64,000 bases of DNA, from the NCBI GenBank assembly GCA_035318505.1, contig DATHEQ010000382.1, forward strand, positions 62,001-126,000, in the 5' to 3' direction. This document shows positions 8,021 through 16,719 of the stretch, piece after piece (position 1 is the first letter of the stretch; every line of letters begins with the position of its first letter). The notes beneath the pieces were generated by a model. That model was not told the origin of the DNA. It saw nothing but the letters and a program-made list of their open reading frames with translations, and did no database searches. The DNA is from DASWDH01 sp035318505 (GTDB taxonomy: Bacteria; Myxococcota_A; Polyangia; Polyangiales; Polyangiaceae). Both the position numbers and the translations under genes were made by a program.

Positions 8021-9286
8021 GTGTCGATCGCTCAAGAAATCAATCGCGTTTTCCGCGACGAACGCCAGCATGCGCTCGCCACGCTGATACGTGTGGTCGG
8101 CGACTGGGACGTCGCGGAAGAGGCGCTGCAAGAGGCATTCGAAGCAGCCGTCGTGCAATGGCCCGAAGCGGGCGTGCCCGATCAACCAAGGGCGTGGCTC
8201 ATCCGTACGGCGCGCAACAAGGCGGTGGACCGGGTGCGCCGACAAGCGTGGCTCGAAGAAAAGCGCGCCGGGCTCTTGGCCGAGGCCGAGCCAGGCGATG
8301 AACCGGCGTACGATCCCGAACGACCCGACGACACCGCAGAAAACGAGGGCTGCGATGACGACATCGATGACCGTCTGCGTCTCCTTTTTACGTGCTGTCA
8401 CCCCGCCCTCGCGCCCGAAGCGCAAATTGCACTGACGCTGCGCACGCTGTGCGGCCTCTCCACCGAGGAGATCGCGCGCGCCTTCTTGACCCCCGCGGCA
8501 ACGATGGCGCAGCGCCTGGTGCGTGCCAAAGCGAAGATACGCGGTGCCGGTATTCCCTACCGCGTGCCGCCGCGCGAGGAATGGAACGAGCGGCTGCAAG
8601 CGGTGCTCGCAATTGTTTACCTCGTCTTCACCGAAGGCTACGCGGCTACGTCGGGTGATGCCCTCGTGCGCCGCGAGCTCACGGCGGAGGCGATTCGGCT
8701 CGCGCGTTTGCTCGCGCAGCTTTTGCCAGGAGTGGAGGTGCTGGGACTTTTGGCGCTGCTCTTGCTCACCGAGGCGCGCCGCGACGCACGTGCCACCGCG
8801 AGCGGGGACGTCATTTTGCTCGAAGATCAAGATCAAACCAAATGGGATCGCGCCCAGATCGACGAAGGACTCGTCCTCGTCGATCGCGCGCTTCGCTCCG
8901 GCCCGCCCGGACCTTACGTGTTGCAAGCCGCCATCGCTGCCGTCCATGCACACGCGCCGCGATCCGACGGCACCGATTGGCGACAGATTGTCGCGCTGTA
9001 CGACCGGCTCTATGCGATCGTTCCGACGCCGGTGGTCGCGCTCAATCGAGCCGTCGCGGTGGCGATGTGCGACGGCCCCGCCGCAGCCTTGCCCCTCCTC
9101 GACGAGCTCGTCGCGTCACGCGAGCTGCGCGAATACCACCTCTTGCCGGCTGCCCGCGCCGACCTCTTGCGCCGGCTCGGCCAAACGCGAGAAGCGGCGG
9201 CGGCCTACCGCGAGGCGCTCGCGCTCGTCGGCAATGAACCAGAACGACGATTTTTGGCGCGCCGGTTGGCGGCGCTGGAGGGATGA
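8021..9286 (+). CDS. ECF42-type RNA polymerase sigma factor with C-terminal TPR-like extension (copy 1)
   Basis: A 421-residue sigma factor starting at GTG 8021. The first ~180 residues hold sigma region 2 (EEALQEAFEAAV, then PRAWLIRTARNKAVDRVRR) and region 4 (LTLRTLCGLSTEEIARAFLTPAATMAQRLVRAKAKI). The rest is a long helical extension with the ECF42 signature LAIVYLVFTEGYAATSGD and TPR-like helices ending in LARRLAALEG. ECF42 proteins lack a classical anti-sigma partner; their extension is thought to control activity. It is cotranscribed with the YCII gene upstream. A second ECF42-YCII pair lies 4 kb away; the two sigma factors are clearly diverged paralogues rather than a recent duplication. 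Confidence 0.92.
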   Translation: MSIAQEINRVFRDERQHALATLIRVVGDWDVAEEALQEAFEAAVVQWPEAGVPDQPRAWLIRTARNKAVDRVRRQAWLEEKRAGLLAEAEPGDEPAYDPERPDDTAENEGCDDDIDDRLRLLFTCCHPALAPEAQIALTLRTLCGLSTEEIARAFLTPAATMAQRLVRAKAKIRGAGIPYRVPPREEWNERLQAVLAIVYLVFTEGYAATSGDALVRRELTAEAIRLARLLAQLLPGVEVLGLLALLLLTEARRDARATASGDVILLEDQDQTKWDRAQIDEGLVLVDRALRSGPPGPYVLQAAIAAVHAHAPRSDGTDWRQIVALYDRLYAIVPTPVVALNRAVAVAMCDGPAAALPLLDELVASRELREYHLLPAARADLLRRLGQTREAAAAYREALALVGNEPERRFLARRLAALEG

Positions 9287-9336
9287 CCAGGCGGGTGATG
9301 GGGCCGACATCGACGACCGTCGAAATCCGAGCCCAA

Positions 9337-11088
9337 TCAGATCCAAAGAAGTAGCGCATCGAGCTTGCTCTCGCGCAGCCAGAGCTCGCGGCCGACGCGA
9401 ACCGCGCCGCTGCCTCCGTCACGCACAACGCGTTTGAGCTCGCTGGTCACGATGCGCAGGCGGTCGTACTGGTGTCGATCGAAGGTCGCTTGGCGTTCGC
9501 ACAGGGGCCTTGCCGCGGCCATGCGGGGTACCGGCTCGTCCGGCGCGACATCGCGCGCTTCGACCAGCTGTCCACCTTGGATCAAGAGCAGACGCGAATG
9601 CTGCGCCAAGGGCTCGCGAAAGATGACCGCGCTGTCGTAGAGAAGACACAGCCAGCGGGCGCGTTGGAGAAGCTGATAGCCGTGCATGACGCCGCGCTCG
9701 AGGTGTCGCACGACGCGCTCGGCGTCCCATAGGCGGAGCTCGGCGCCGGCGTCGTCCGTTTCTTCACTTTCCGCGTCGCCGCCGATGGTTGCCGGGTTGG
9801 CTTTGGCCATCAAGATGAGTCTGCGCGCGGTGGTGACGAGCGCCTGCCGCCGATGGGACGACCCTTCTAAGCCCGTGCGAGCGCCGAGACCGTACCGATC
9901 GACGAAGTTTGCCAAACCCTCGGCGAACGTGTCCTCGCCGGGCGCCCACCGTTCGTGCATGCCCATCGCCCGCGCGCGCAGAAGACGCGTCGCGCTTTCG
10001 CCGGATAAGATCTTTTCGATTGCGCCGAACGCTCGTACCGAGAAGGTGGATGGCAGAGGTCCGTAGCGATGCGCGGCGCTCGGCTCATTGGCAATCGCGA
10101 CGAGGTGCGCGTCCACGAACCAGGTGCGCGCATCGCCCGCCACGAGCTGGACGTTGTAGGGAGGGTGCAATTCCTTGATGCTCTCGTTTTCCAGGAGCGC
10201 AGCTTCGAGCGCCGTCCGTGTGTGCGTCACGTGGATATCGTGCACTTGCGTGAGCATCTCCAGCGCGCGCTCGGTCCGGGAGAAGACGGACGTAAAATGA
10301 CTGCCGACGCGTTTGCGCAGACTGGCCGCTTTGCCGACATAGAGCACGTCGCCGTTCGAGCGCAGCAAGCGGTACACACCCGGCGCGTCGGGCAGCGTTC
10401 GATAGCGGGCGCTCGGAAGTGGATAGCGGCGCTTCTTCGACCGCGGCGGCGCCGTCACCGGCGTGGCCAGCCAATCGCCGAGTTGTGGCCACGTGTGAAT
10501 CCCGCGCGCTGCGAGCTCGGGCACGACCTTCTGCCAAATATGCGCCGTCGCTTCGACGTGGCCCAGGCAACGGCGGGCGAGATCGACGCTATGGCCGAGA
10601 TAGCCGGCGAGAGCGCGCATCGATCGCCGCGGTAGGTCGGGATAGAGGCGACACGCGATGGCGTGTACGCAAACGGCGTCGAGTGGAAAGCTCGTCTGGG
10701 GCTCGAAACGGCTGGACCAGTCGCGAAGGAAGGCAAGCTCGAACTTGGCAAAGTGAATCGCCGCGGGCATGCGGTCCGCGAAGCGCATCGTGGTGCGGAG
10801 CCGTTCCCACGCGTCCGGCGGCGCAAGTGCGATGGCGACCTCGGCTTCGTCGAAACCCGTAAGCCGTCGAACCTGCGATCCTACGTAATGTCCGGCGGGC
10901 AGGCTCACCCAATGCGCTTGCAGTTGCTCGATGTCAGTCGTGTTCGCCCTGGCGATCCCCCAACCTACCTCGAGCACCGCACCGAGCACCGGCGTTGCCC
11001 CCGTCGTCTGGCAATCCACCACCAAGACGTCGAGTTCCGAAAGCCGATCCACGGTGCATGGGTGTAGAGGGCGCCCTGGTTGCGTCAA
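9337..11088 (-). CDS. GIY-YIG nuclease protein with degenerate DEDDh exonuclease domain
   Basis: A 583-residue protein. Residues 20-195 have the fold of the DNA polymerase III epsilon-type exonuclease, but its catalytic motifs are altered: the usual Asp-x-Glu is DCQ (Asp25, Gln27), the motif II Asp is Glu117 (HFAKFELAFL), and the motif III His and Asp positions are Arg172 and His177 (RRCLGHVEAT). Residues 230-315 form a UvrC/Cho-like GIY-YIG domain (PGVYRLL, Tyr250-Val-Gly252, then RKRVGSHF and a later ENESIKEL) that looks intact. The rest is helical and unassigned. The exonuclease-plus-GIY-YIG arrangement is known in bacterial Cho-like proteins of nucleotide excision repair. The gene converges on the sigma gene (50-base gap). 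Confidence 0.82.
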   Translation of the reverse strand: MTQPGRPLHPCTVDRLSELDVLVVDCQTTGATPVLGAVLEVGWGIARANTTDIEQLQAHWVSLPAGHYVGSQVRRLTGFDEAEVAIALAPPDAWERLRTTMRFADRMPAAIHFAKFELAFLRDWSSRFEPQTSFPLDAVCVHAIACRLYPDLPRRSMRALAGYLGHSVDLARRCLGHVEATAHIWQKVVPELAARGIHTWPQLGDWLATPVTAPPRSKKRRYPLPSARYRTLPDAPGVYRLLRSNGDVLYVGKAASLRKRVGSHFTSVFSRTERALEMLTQVHDIHVTHTRTALEAALLENESIKELHPPYNVQLVAGDARTWFVDAHLVAIANEPSAAHRYGPLPSTFSVRAFGAIEKILSGESATRLLRARAMGMHERWAPGEDTFAEGLANFVDRYGLGARTGLEGSSHRRQALVTTARRLILMAKANPATIGGDAESEETDDAGAELRLWDAERVVRHLERGVMHGYQLLQRARWLCLLYDSAVIFREPLAQHSRLLLIQGGQLVEARDVAPDEPVPRMAAARPLCERQATFDRHQYDRLRIVTSELKRVVRDGGSGAVRVGRELWLRESKLDALLLWI

Positions 11089-11131
11089 GTCGCCCGGGTG
11101 TCGACGACGCTCCGCAGCGTCGCTCCGTCGG

Positions 11132-11563
11132 TCAGGACGTGATCTTGCGAGCGAGCGCTTCGATTTCCGTCCGGCGGGCGCGGGCGATGAGCAGGAAGAC
11201 GATGCAAAGCGCTCCCGGTATGAGCGCCAGGCTGGGGGGCGGGAGGACGAGCAGGTGAGCGAGCACGGCGCCCACCATCACGACGGCGAGCTCGAGCGCC
11301 GCGACGCCGGCGAGCTGCGGAATCAGGAGACCGACACCGCCGGCCAGCTCCATCGCACCCGTGAGGTACATGAACCAATCACCGAAACCGATCTTGGCGA
11401 ATCCTTCACGCATTTCTGGCTGAAGGACGAGGATCTTGTTGACGCCGCCATACACGAAAAGCACGGCGAGCAGGATCTGGACAGTCCACAGCGTGATGGT
11501 CACCGCTCGGCTGCGCGTCGCGGTCGTCTCGGTCACGTCGCTGGTCGTCGCTATCGTCGTCAT
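11132..11563 (-). CDS. DoxX-family membrane protein
   Basis: A 143-residue protein with four hydrophobic helices: ITLWTVQILLAVLFVYGGVNKI, FMYLTGAMELAGGVGLLIP, AALELAVVMVGAVLAHLLVL and LALIPGALCIVFLLIA. The first helix ends in the DoxX-type Gly-Gly-Val-Asn-Lys. ATG 11563 was chosen because GGAG lies just upstream; a frame 16 codons longer lacks a ribosome site. DoxX-like proteins are small inner-membrane proteins linked to redox or drug stress. A TGTCGA-N17-CGAC element upstream (11634-11660) suggests control by one of the ECF42 factors. Confidence 0.87.
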   Translation of the reverse strand: MTTIATTSDVTETTATRSRAVTITLWTVQILLAVLFVYGGVNKILVLQPEMREGFAKIGFGDWFMYLTGAMELAGGVGLLIPQLAGVAALELAVVMVGAVLAHLLVLPPPSLALIPGALCIVFLLIARARRTEIEALARKITS

Positions 11564-11633
11564 GGTCGTTCTCCTATATCGGGAGCCGCCCGCCGGGCGA
11601 TCTGGCCGCATGAACGCTGGCTCTTACTTGGGC

Positions 11634-11660
11634 GTCGAACGATAAAGCGCCGGATCGACA
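11634..11660 (-). promoter_or_regulatory. Candidate ECF42-type promoter of doxX
   Basis: On the minus strand, TGTCGA at 11660-11655 is followed after 17 bases by CGAC at 11637-11634, about 70 bases upstream of the doxX start codon. A perfect 10-base palindrome (GGTGATCACC, 11685-11694) lies further upstream and could be an operator. Confidence 0.5.
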
Positions 11661-11741
11661 AGCTTGCCAGTTCTTTTTCTAAATGGTGATCACCAGCTGG
11701 TCTAAGTTGGTGAAATTCATGCGCACAAAGACGAACCGCCA

Positions 11742-12395
11742 TCAGCGGGTCGATGGCTTGCCGGTGTTGATCGCCAATTGCGCGGCGAACGCCCGCTTGT
11801 AGGCGGGCCGCGCTTCGCCACGGGCGAGATAGGCAGCCAGGTTCGGAAATTCGTCGAGAATGCCCGATGATTTCGACCTGAGCAGCACCGACGCCATCAT
11901 CAGGTCGCCCGCGCTGAATGCACCATCGAGCCACTCGGCATCGCCCAGGCGAGTGGAAAGTTGCTTCAGCCGGCCGCGGACGCGGTCCTCGACGAAAGGC
12001 AGGCGTTCTGCGTGCCAGGGCTTGTCGCGCTCGAACAGTCTGGCGCTTACAAGTTCAACGATCGGAGGCTCCACCGTGTTGAGCGCGGCAAACATCCATG
12101 TGATCGCGCGCGCCCGAGCATTGGCATCCTCCGGAAGCAAGCCTGCATGTCGCTCGGCGATGTGAAACACGATCGCCCCCGTCTCGAACAGCGCGAGATC
12201 GCCTTCCTCATAGGTCGGAATTTGGCCGAAAGGATGAAGCGCCAGATGCGCGGGTTCCTTCATCGCACGAAACGAAACAAGGCGAACCTCGTAGGGTTGG
12301 CCCACTTCCTCGAGCGCCCAGCGAACGCGCGTATCACGCGCTAGTCCCTTGCCGCCATCGGGTGAGCGTTCAAAAGCGGTAATGGTGATGGTCAT
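11742..12395 (-). CDS. Glutathione S-transferase-like protein
   Basis: A 217-residue protein, chosen from ATG 12395 with AAGGAG upstream. The thioredoxin-like N-terminal domain has the GST pattern RWALEEVGQPYEVRLVSF, HPFGQIPTYEEGDLALFETGAIVFHIAE (cis-Pro and Glu-Thr/Ser glutathione contact), followed by an all-helical C-terminal domain including SAGDLMMASVL. GSTs conjugate or bind glutathione-linked electrophiles; the substrate is unknown. It lies 31 bases downstream of the second ECF42 gene, so it belongs to the YCII-sigma-GST transcription unit. A stress or detoxification output fits. Confidence 0.88.
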   Translation of the reverse strand: MTITITAFERSPDGGKGLARDTRVRWALEEVGQPYEVRLVSFRAMKEPAHLALHPFGQIPTYEEGDLALFETGAIVFHIAERHAGLLPEDANARARAITWMFAALNTVEPPIVELVSARLFERDKPWHAERLPFVEDRVRGRLKQLSTRLGDAEWLDGAFSAGDLMMASVLLRSKSSGILDEFPNLAAYLARGEARPAYKRAFAAQLAINTGKPSTR

Positions 12396-12426
12396 CGAGA
12401 GGCTCCTTACTTGGCGAAAAGATCGG

Positions 12427-13713
12427 CTAATTGGGCTGTCCGGCTGGGACCGAGCGGCGCGCGCAGGCAGTTGCGCGTTCGAGCAGCAGCGTGCGCTCGC
12501 GCGCATTGCGCGTCAGCGATGCGGCGCGCTCGAACTCGCTGCGCGCCTCGCGGAGGCGGCCGAGCTTGAAGAGGAGATCGCCGCGCACGCTCGGCAAGAA
12601 GTGGTATTCGGCTAAGGATGAGTCCGAGGTGAGCGTGTCGACGATTTCGAGCCCTGCCGCGGGACCGAATGCCATTCCCACCGCCACCGCGCGGTTCAGC
12701 TCGACGACCGGCGACGGAGAACGCTGCATCAACGCGTCGTAGAGCGCGGCGATGCGCGACCAATCCGTGTCCGCGGCGGTGAGCGCGCGCGCATGACACG
12801 CGGCGATGGCGGCTTGGAGCGCGTACGGTCCGCCCGCGCCGCCCAGTTTTTCGGCGCGCTCGAGCGCTGCCAAACCGCGCCCGATGAGAAGGCGATCCCA
12901 GCGTGCGCGGTTCTGCTCGAGCAAAAGGATGGGCTCCCCCGTCGCACTGACGCGCGCCGCGGAGCGGGAGGCTTGAATCTCCATGAGCGCGCAGAGGCCG
13001 TGGACCTCTGTTTCGCTGGGAGCGAGCTCGGCCAGAATTCGCCCCAGGCGAAGCGCGTCTTCGCACAGCGCGGGGCGCATCCAGTCGTCACCCGACGTCG
13101 CCGAGTACCCCTCGTTGAAGATGAGGTAGATGACCTCGAGCACCGACGAAAGGCGCGCCGCCAGCTCGGCGCCGCGAGGCACCTCGAAAGGGACCTTCTC
13201 TTCCGCCAACGTCCGTTTGGCGCGCACGATCCGCTGCGCGATGGTGGGTTCCGAAGCGAGGAACGCACGCGCGATTTCTTCCGTCGTGAGCCCGCCCAGC
13301 AGGCGCAAGGTGAGCGCGACGCGCGCCTCCGTCGAAAGGATCGGATGGCACGAGGTGAACACCAGGCGCAGGAGGTCGTCACCGACATCGTCGTCGATGG
13401 CGGCTTCGATGTCCGGTGTCGCTGTTTCACGCTCCTCCATCTCGTGCCCCAGCTCCTCGTGCTTTTGCTCGAGCCGCTTTCTTCGACGCAAGACATCGAT
13501 GGCGCGATGTTTGGCCGTCGCCATGAGCCAAGCACCGGGATTGTTGGGAACGCCCGCCGCGGGCCACTGTTCGAGCGCGACCACGAGCGCGTCTTGCGCG
13601 AGCTCTTCGGCCACGCCGACGTCACGCACCATTCGCGCGAGACCGGCGATCACCCTGGCCGACTCGATTCTCCAAACAGCATTGATGGCGCGATGGGTCG
13701 CGGAAGCCGTCAC
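12427..13713 (-). CDS. ECF42-type RNA polymerase sigma factor with C-terminal TPR-like extension (copy 2)
   Basis: A 428-residue sigma factor close to the ECF42 consensus: AVWRIESARVIAGLARMVRDVGVAEELAQDALVVALEQWP (region 2, written here only as a summary of its start and end), PGAWLMATAKHRAIDVLRR, then region 4 with GGLTTEEIARAFLASEPTIAQRIVRAK. The extension has VIYLIFNEGYSATSGD, RARWDRLLIGRGLAAL and TPR-like repeats. It follows the second YCII gene by 37 bases and precedes a GST gene by 31 bases on the same strand. The YCII partner and the absence of an anti-sigma gene match the ECF42 family. Confidence 0.92.
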   Translation of the reverse strand: MTASATHRAINAVWRIESARVIAGLARMVRDVGVAEELAQDALVVALEQWPAAGVPNNPGAWLMATAKHRAIDVLRRRKRLEQKHEELGHEMEERETATPDIEAAIDDDVGDDLLRLVFTSCHPILSTEARVALTLRLLGGLTTEEIARAFLASEPTIAQRIVRAKRTLAEEKVPFEVPRGAELAARLSSVLEVIYLIFNEGYSATSGDDWMRPALCEDALRLGRILAELAPSETEVHGLCALMEIQASRSAARVSATGEPILLLEQNRARWDRLLIGRGLAALERAEKLGGAGGPYALQAAIAACHARALTAADTDWSRIAALYDALMQRSPSPVVELNRAVAVGMAFGPAAGLEIVDTLTSDSSLAEYHFLPSVRGDLLFKLGRLREARSEFERAASLTRNARERTLLLERATACARRSVPAGQPN

Positions 13714-13750
13714 GGCCTCGGATCAGAGCACCTTCCCGCGCCAGTGCAAG

Positions 13751-14167
13751 TCAGCGCTTGGATCGCCCTTGCATCTCCGCGAATCCGGCGGCCGCCGCTT
13801 TGACGTCGGCGGGGAAGTCCGACATCTCCTGGACTTGGCGGACTTCGAGGATTTCGTTCTCCGAACCGGGGCAGCGGGTCGCCCACTCGATGGCTTCTTC
13901 CTTCGACTTTACCTGGATGAGCCAGTAGCCGCCGAGCACCTCTTTGGCCTCGGCAAAAGGCCCGTCCGTGACTTTCGCCTTGCCCCCGGGAAACGAGACG
14001 CGCGCGCCCATCGACAGGGGGTGAAGTCCGTCGAGCGCCAGGAGCACGCCCGCTTTCTGTAGCGATTCGTTGTACTTCATCATCGCCGCCACCCCCTTGG
14101 CGTCGGGCACGGTGCCCGGTTTCGCGTTCTCGTAACCCTTCGGGATCATCAGCATCATGAATCGCAT
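13751..14167 (-). CDS. YCII-family (DGPF) protein, partner of ECF42 sigma factor 2
   Basis: A 138-residue protein with the DGPFAE motif (VTDGPFAEAKEVLGGYWLIQV) and the N-terminal strand MRFMMLMIPKGYENAKPG. ATG 14167 was chosen because GAGGAG precedes it; the longer frame has no ribosome site. It heads the minus-strand unit YCII - ECF42 - GST. Biochemical role unknown; the genetic link to ECF42 sigma factors is the main known property. Confidence 0.9.
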   Translation of the reverse strand: MRFMMLMIPKGYENAKPGTVPDAKGVAAMMKYNESLQKAGVLLALDGLHPLSMGARVSFPGGKAKVTDGPFAEAKEVLGGYWLIQVKSKEEAIEWATRCPGSENEILEVRQVQEMSDFPADVKAAAAGFAEMQGRSKR

Positions 14168-14240
14168 GGTCGTTTCTCCTCGTTGGGGGGGCGGCCCCGT
14201 CGCGGTCGTCAACCGGATGTGGCCCTGCCTCTACGCTCGC

Positions 14241-14267
14241 GACGATCCGGCATGCGTCGGATCGACA
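14241..14267 (-). promoter_or_regulatory. Candidate ECF42-type promoter for the second YCII-sigma operon
   Basis: On the minus strand, TGTCGA at 14267-14262 and CGTC at 14244-14241 are separated by 17 bases. The nine bases GTGTCGATC and the upstream A-run and GCGCG stretch are shared with the promoter region of the first operon. Confidence 0.55.
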
Positions 14268-14386
14268 CGGGGCGCGCTTTTTTTGGCAAAAAGCCGGTAT
14301 CTATTCGAAAATCCAGGGCTTTGGGCGGCATCTTCCGGAGCGCTCGCAACCGGGCGGGCAGCGCGAAGTCGTGTTATGAGGCGGGC

Positions 14387-15028
14387 GTGATTCGCCCCAC
14401 CCTGTCCGCCATGGAAGCCCTTACGCGACTGCGCGAGGGAAACCGCCGCTTCACGACCAACGTGCGCAGCTTGGACGCGCTCCTCAGCCACACGAGGCGC
14501 GCCGAGCTCGAACGACAAACCCCGTGCGCCATCGTGCTTGGTTGCTCCGACTCGCGGGCTCCGGCCGAAATCGTGTTCGACCAGGGGCTCGGTGATCTGT
14601 TCGTCATCCGCGTCGCCGGCAACATCGTGGCTCCCTCTCAAGTCGGTAGCGTCGAGTTCGCCGCCGAACGGTTCGGTACCCGCCTGGTCGTCGTGATGGG
14701 TCACACCGCGTGCGGCGCCATCTTGGCGACGCTCGAGCACGTGGAGAACCCCGCCGGCAAGTCATCCCGCAACCTGCGCTCCATCGTCGACCGCGTGCGA
14801 CCAGCCATCGAGCCGCTCATGAAAACGGACCTCGCCCGCGATCGCGCAGCTCTCCTGCGCGAAGCGACCCGCGCCAACGTTCGCGTTGCCGCCGACCACT
14901 TGCGGCACGGCTCGCAGCTACTCGAGCAGCTCATCCTCGAGGAGGGCCTGCACGTGGTTGGCGCGGAGTACAACCTCGAAACAGGTGACGTGGAGTTCTT
15001 CGACGGCATCGAGAATGGGCTGACGTAA
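14387..15028 (+). CDS. Beta-class carbonic anhydrase
   Basis: A 213-residue protein with the full beta-CA zinc site: Cys53-x-Asp55-x-Arg57 (GCSDSRAPAE), His106 and Cys109 (GHTACGA). The enzyme interconverts CO2 and bicarbonate, typically in the cytoplasm. The GTG at 14387 has a GAGG six bases upstream; an ATG eight codons further in is the alternative. No sulfate-permease fusion or adjacent carboxysome gene is present, so a general CO2/bicarbonate supply role is likely. It converges with the ABC exporter (6-base gap). Confidence 0.93.
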   Translation: MIRPTLSAMEALTRLREGNRRFTTNVRSLDALLSHTRRAELERQTPCAIVLGCSDSRAPAEIVFDQGLGDLFVIRVAGNIVAPSQVGSVEFAAERFGTRLVVVMGHTACGAILATLEHVENPAGKSSRNLRSIVDRVRPAIEPLMKTDLARDRAALLREATRANVRVAADHLRHGSQLLEQLILEEGLHVVGAEYNLETGDVEFFDGIENGLT

Positions 15029-15034
15029 CCAGCG

Positions 15035-15796
15035 TCAAGTCTTCAGCCGATACCCCGTCTTGAACATCCAGCGCACGATCACGAGGCACGCACAGAGGAA
15101 GATCAGGGTCATGGTGACGCTGACGTCGACGCTGACGTCCGACACGCCGTAAAAGCTCCAGCGAAAGCCGCTGATCAAATAGACCACCGGGTTGCAGAGC
15201 GTGATCTTCTGCCACAAGGGCGGGAGCATCTTGATCGAATAGAAGCTCCCGCCGAGGAACGTCAGCGGCGTGACGATGAGCATCGGCACGAGCTGCAACT
15301 TTTCGAAACCGTCGGCCCAAATGCCGATGATGAAACCGAAGAGGCTGAAAGTGACCGAGGTCAGCACGAGAAAGCCCATCATCCAGAGTGGGTGGGCAAT
15401 GTGGTACGGCACGAAGAGCCTGGCCGTGGCGAGAATGATGGTACCGAGCAATATCGACTTGGAAGAGGCGGCACCGACGTAACCCGCCACGATTTCCATG
15501 GACGAGATCGGCGCCGAGAGCACCTCGTAAATGGTGCCGGCGAAGCGCGGCATGTAGATGCCGAACGAGGCGTTGGAGATGCTTTCCGTGAGGATGGAGA
15601 GCATGGTGAGACCGGGGACGATGAACGCGGCATAGCTGATGCCGTCGATCTCCGTCATGCGCGAACCGATGGCCGAGCCGAAAACGAGAAAGTAGAGCGA
15701 CGTCGAGATCACCGGTGAAAGAATGCTCTGAAAAATGGTGCGGAAGGTGCGCGACATTTCGAAGACGTAGATGGCGCCAATCGAGTGACGGTTCAT
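15035..15796 (-). CDS. ABC-2 type transporter permease
   Basis: A 253-residue membrane protein with about six hydrophobic helices and the ABC-2 signature near its C-terminal half (FLGGSFYSIKMLPPLWQKITLCNPVVYLISGFRW, abbreviated here by its ends). The ATG at 15796 overlaps the stop of the ATPase gene in an ATGA arrangement, so translation is coupled. With its ATPase it forms a DrrAB/NodIJ-like exporter; the cargo (drug, lipid or polysaccharide) cannot be inferred. Confidence 0.88.
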   Translation of the reverse strand: MNRHSIGAIYVFEMSRTFRTIFQSILSPVISTSLYFLVFGSAIGSRMTEIDGISYAAFIVPGLTMLSILTESISNASFGIYMPRFAGTIYEVLSAPISSMEIVAGYVGAASSKSILLGTIILATARLFVPYHIAHPLWMMGFLVLTSVTFSLFGFIIGIWADGFEKLQLVPMLIVTPLTFLGGSFYSIKMLPPLWQKITLCNPVVYLISGFRWSFYGVSDVSVDVSVTMTLIFLCACLVIVRWMFKTGYRLKT

Positions 15797-16719
15797 GAGC
15801 GCGCCCTCACCAGGTTGACGAATATCTCTTCGAGAGAGCTCTCTTGTGTCTGCAAATCTTTGAATTCGATGCCAAGCTCGCCGAGTTTGCGCAAAAGGCC
15901 GGCGATGGTCGACCGGTCGCGCTGCGCGTCGAAAGTGAAGACGAGCTTGTTGCCGTTGTCGGACCGTTCGAGGTTGTAGGCGGCGAGCTCGCCGGGGACA
16001 GTGGTGAGCGGATTCTGCAGCTGCAAAATGAGCTGCTTTTTGCCGAGTTTCTCCATGAGAACCGCTTTGTCCTCGACGAGGATGATCTCCCCTTTGCTGA
16101 TGACGCCAATGCGATCGGCCATCTGCTCGGCCTCTTCGATGTAGTGGGTGGTCAAGATGATGGTGACGCCCGTCTCGCGTAGCGACCGAACCATCTGCCA
16201 CATGTCGCGGCGAAGCTCGACATCGACGCCCGCCGTCGGCTCGTCGAGAAAGAGGATCTGCGGTTCGTGGGAGAGCGCTTTGGCGATGAGGACCCGGCGC
16301 TTCATGCCCCCCGAGAGGGTCATGATCTTGCTGTCCTTCTTGTCCCAGAGCGAGAGCGAGCGCAGCACTTTCTCGATGTGCTGCTCGTTCTTTGGCTTGC
16401 CGAAGAGGCCGCGGCTGAAATTGACGGTGGCCCAGACGGTCTCGAACATGTCGGTCGACAGCTCTTGGGGGACGAGACCGATCTTGGCGCGCGCGGCGCG
16501 AAAATCGCGCAGGATGTCGTGACCGTCGGCCCGCACCGTGCCCTCGGTGGGGTTGACGATTCCGCAGATGACGTTGATGAGCGTCGTTTTGCCGGCGCCG
16601 TTCGGACCGAGCAGAGCGAAGATTTCGCCTTTCTCGATCTCGAGATTGACGTTCTTCAAAGCCTGAAAGCCCGAGGCATAGGTCTTGGTGAGATTCTTGA
16701 CGACAATGATCGGCTCCAC
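15793..16719 (-). CDS. ABC transporter ATP-binding protein
   Basis: A 308-residue ATPase with Walker A GPNGAGKTT, Q-loop LVPQE, signature LSGGMKRR, Walker B ILFLDEPTAG and switch His in TTHYIEEAE. The C-terminal ~80 residues match the regulatory extension of DrrA/CcmA-type ATPases. The GTG at 16719 is preceded by GGAGG five bases upstream, better than the upstream in-frame ATG codons. It couples by ATGA overlap to the permease. It powers export across the inner membrane. Confidence 0.9.
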   Translation of the reverse strand: MEPIIVVKNLTKTYASGFQALKNVNLEIEKGEIFALLGPNGAGKTTLINVICGIVNPTEGTVRADGHDILRDFRAARAKIGLVPQELSTDMFETVWATVNFSRGLFGKPKNEQHIEKVLRSLSLWDKKDSKIMTLSGGMKRRVLIAKALSHEPQILFLDEPTAGVDVELRRDMWQMVRSLRETGVTIILTTHYIEEAEQMADRIGVISKGEIILVEDKAVLMEKLGKKQLILQLQNPLTTVPGELAAYNLERSDNGNKLVFTFDAQRDRSTIAGLLRKLGELGIEFKDLQTQESSLEEIFVNLVRARS

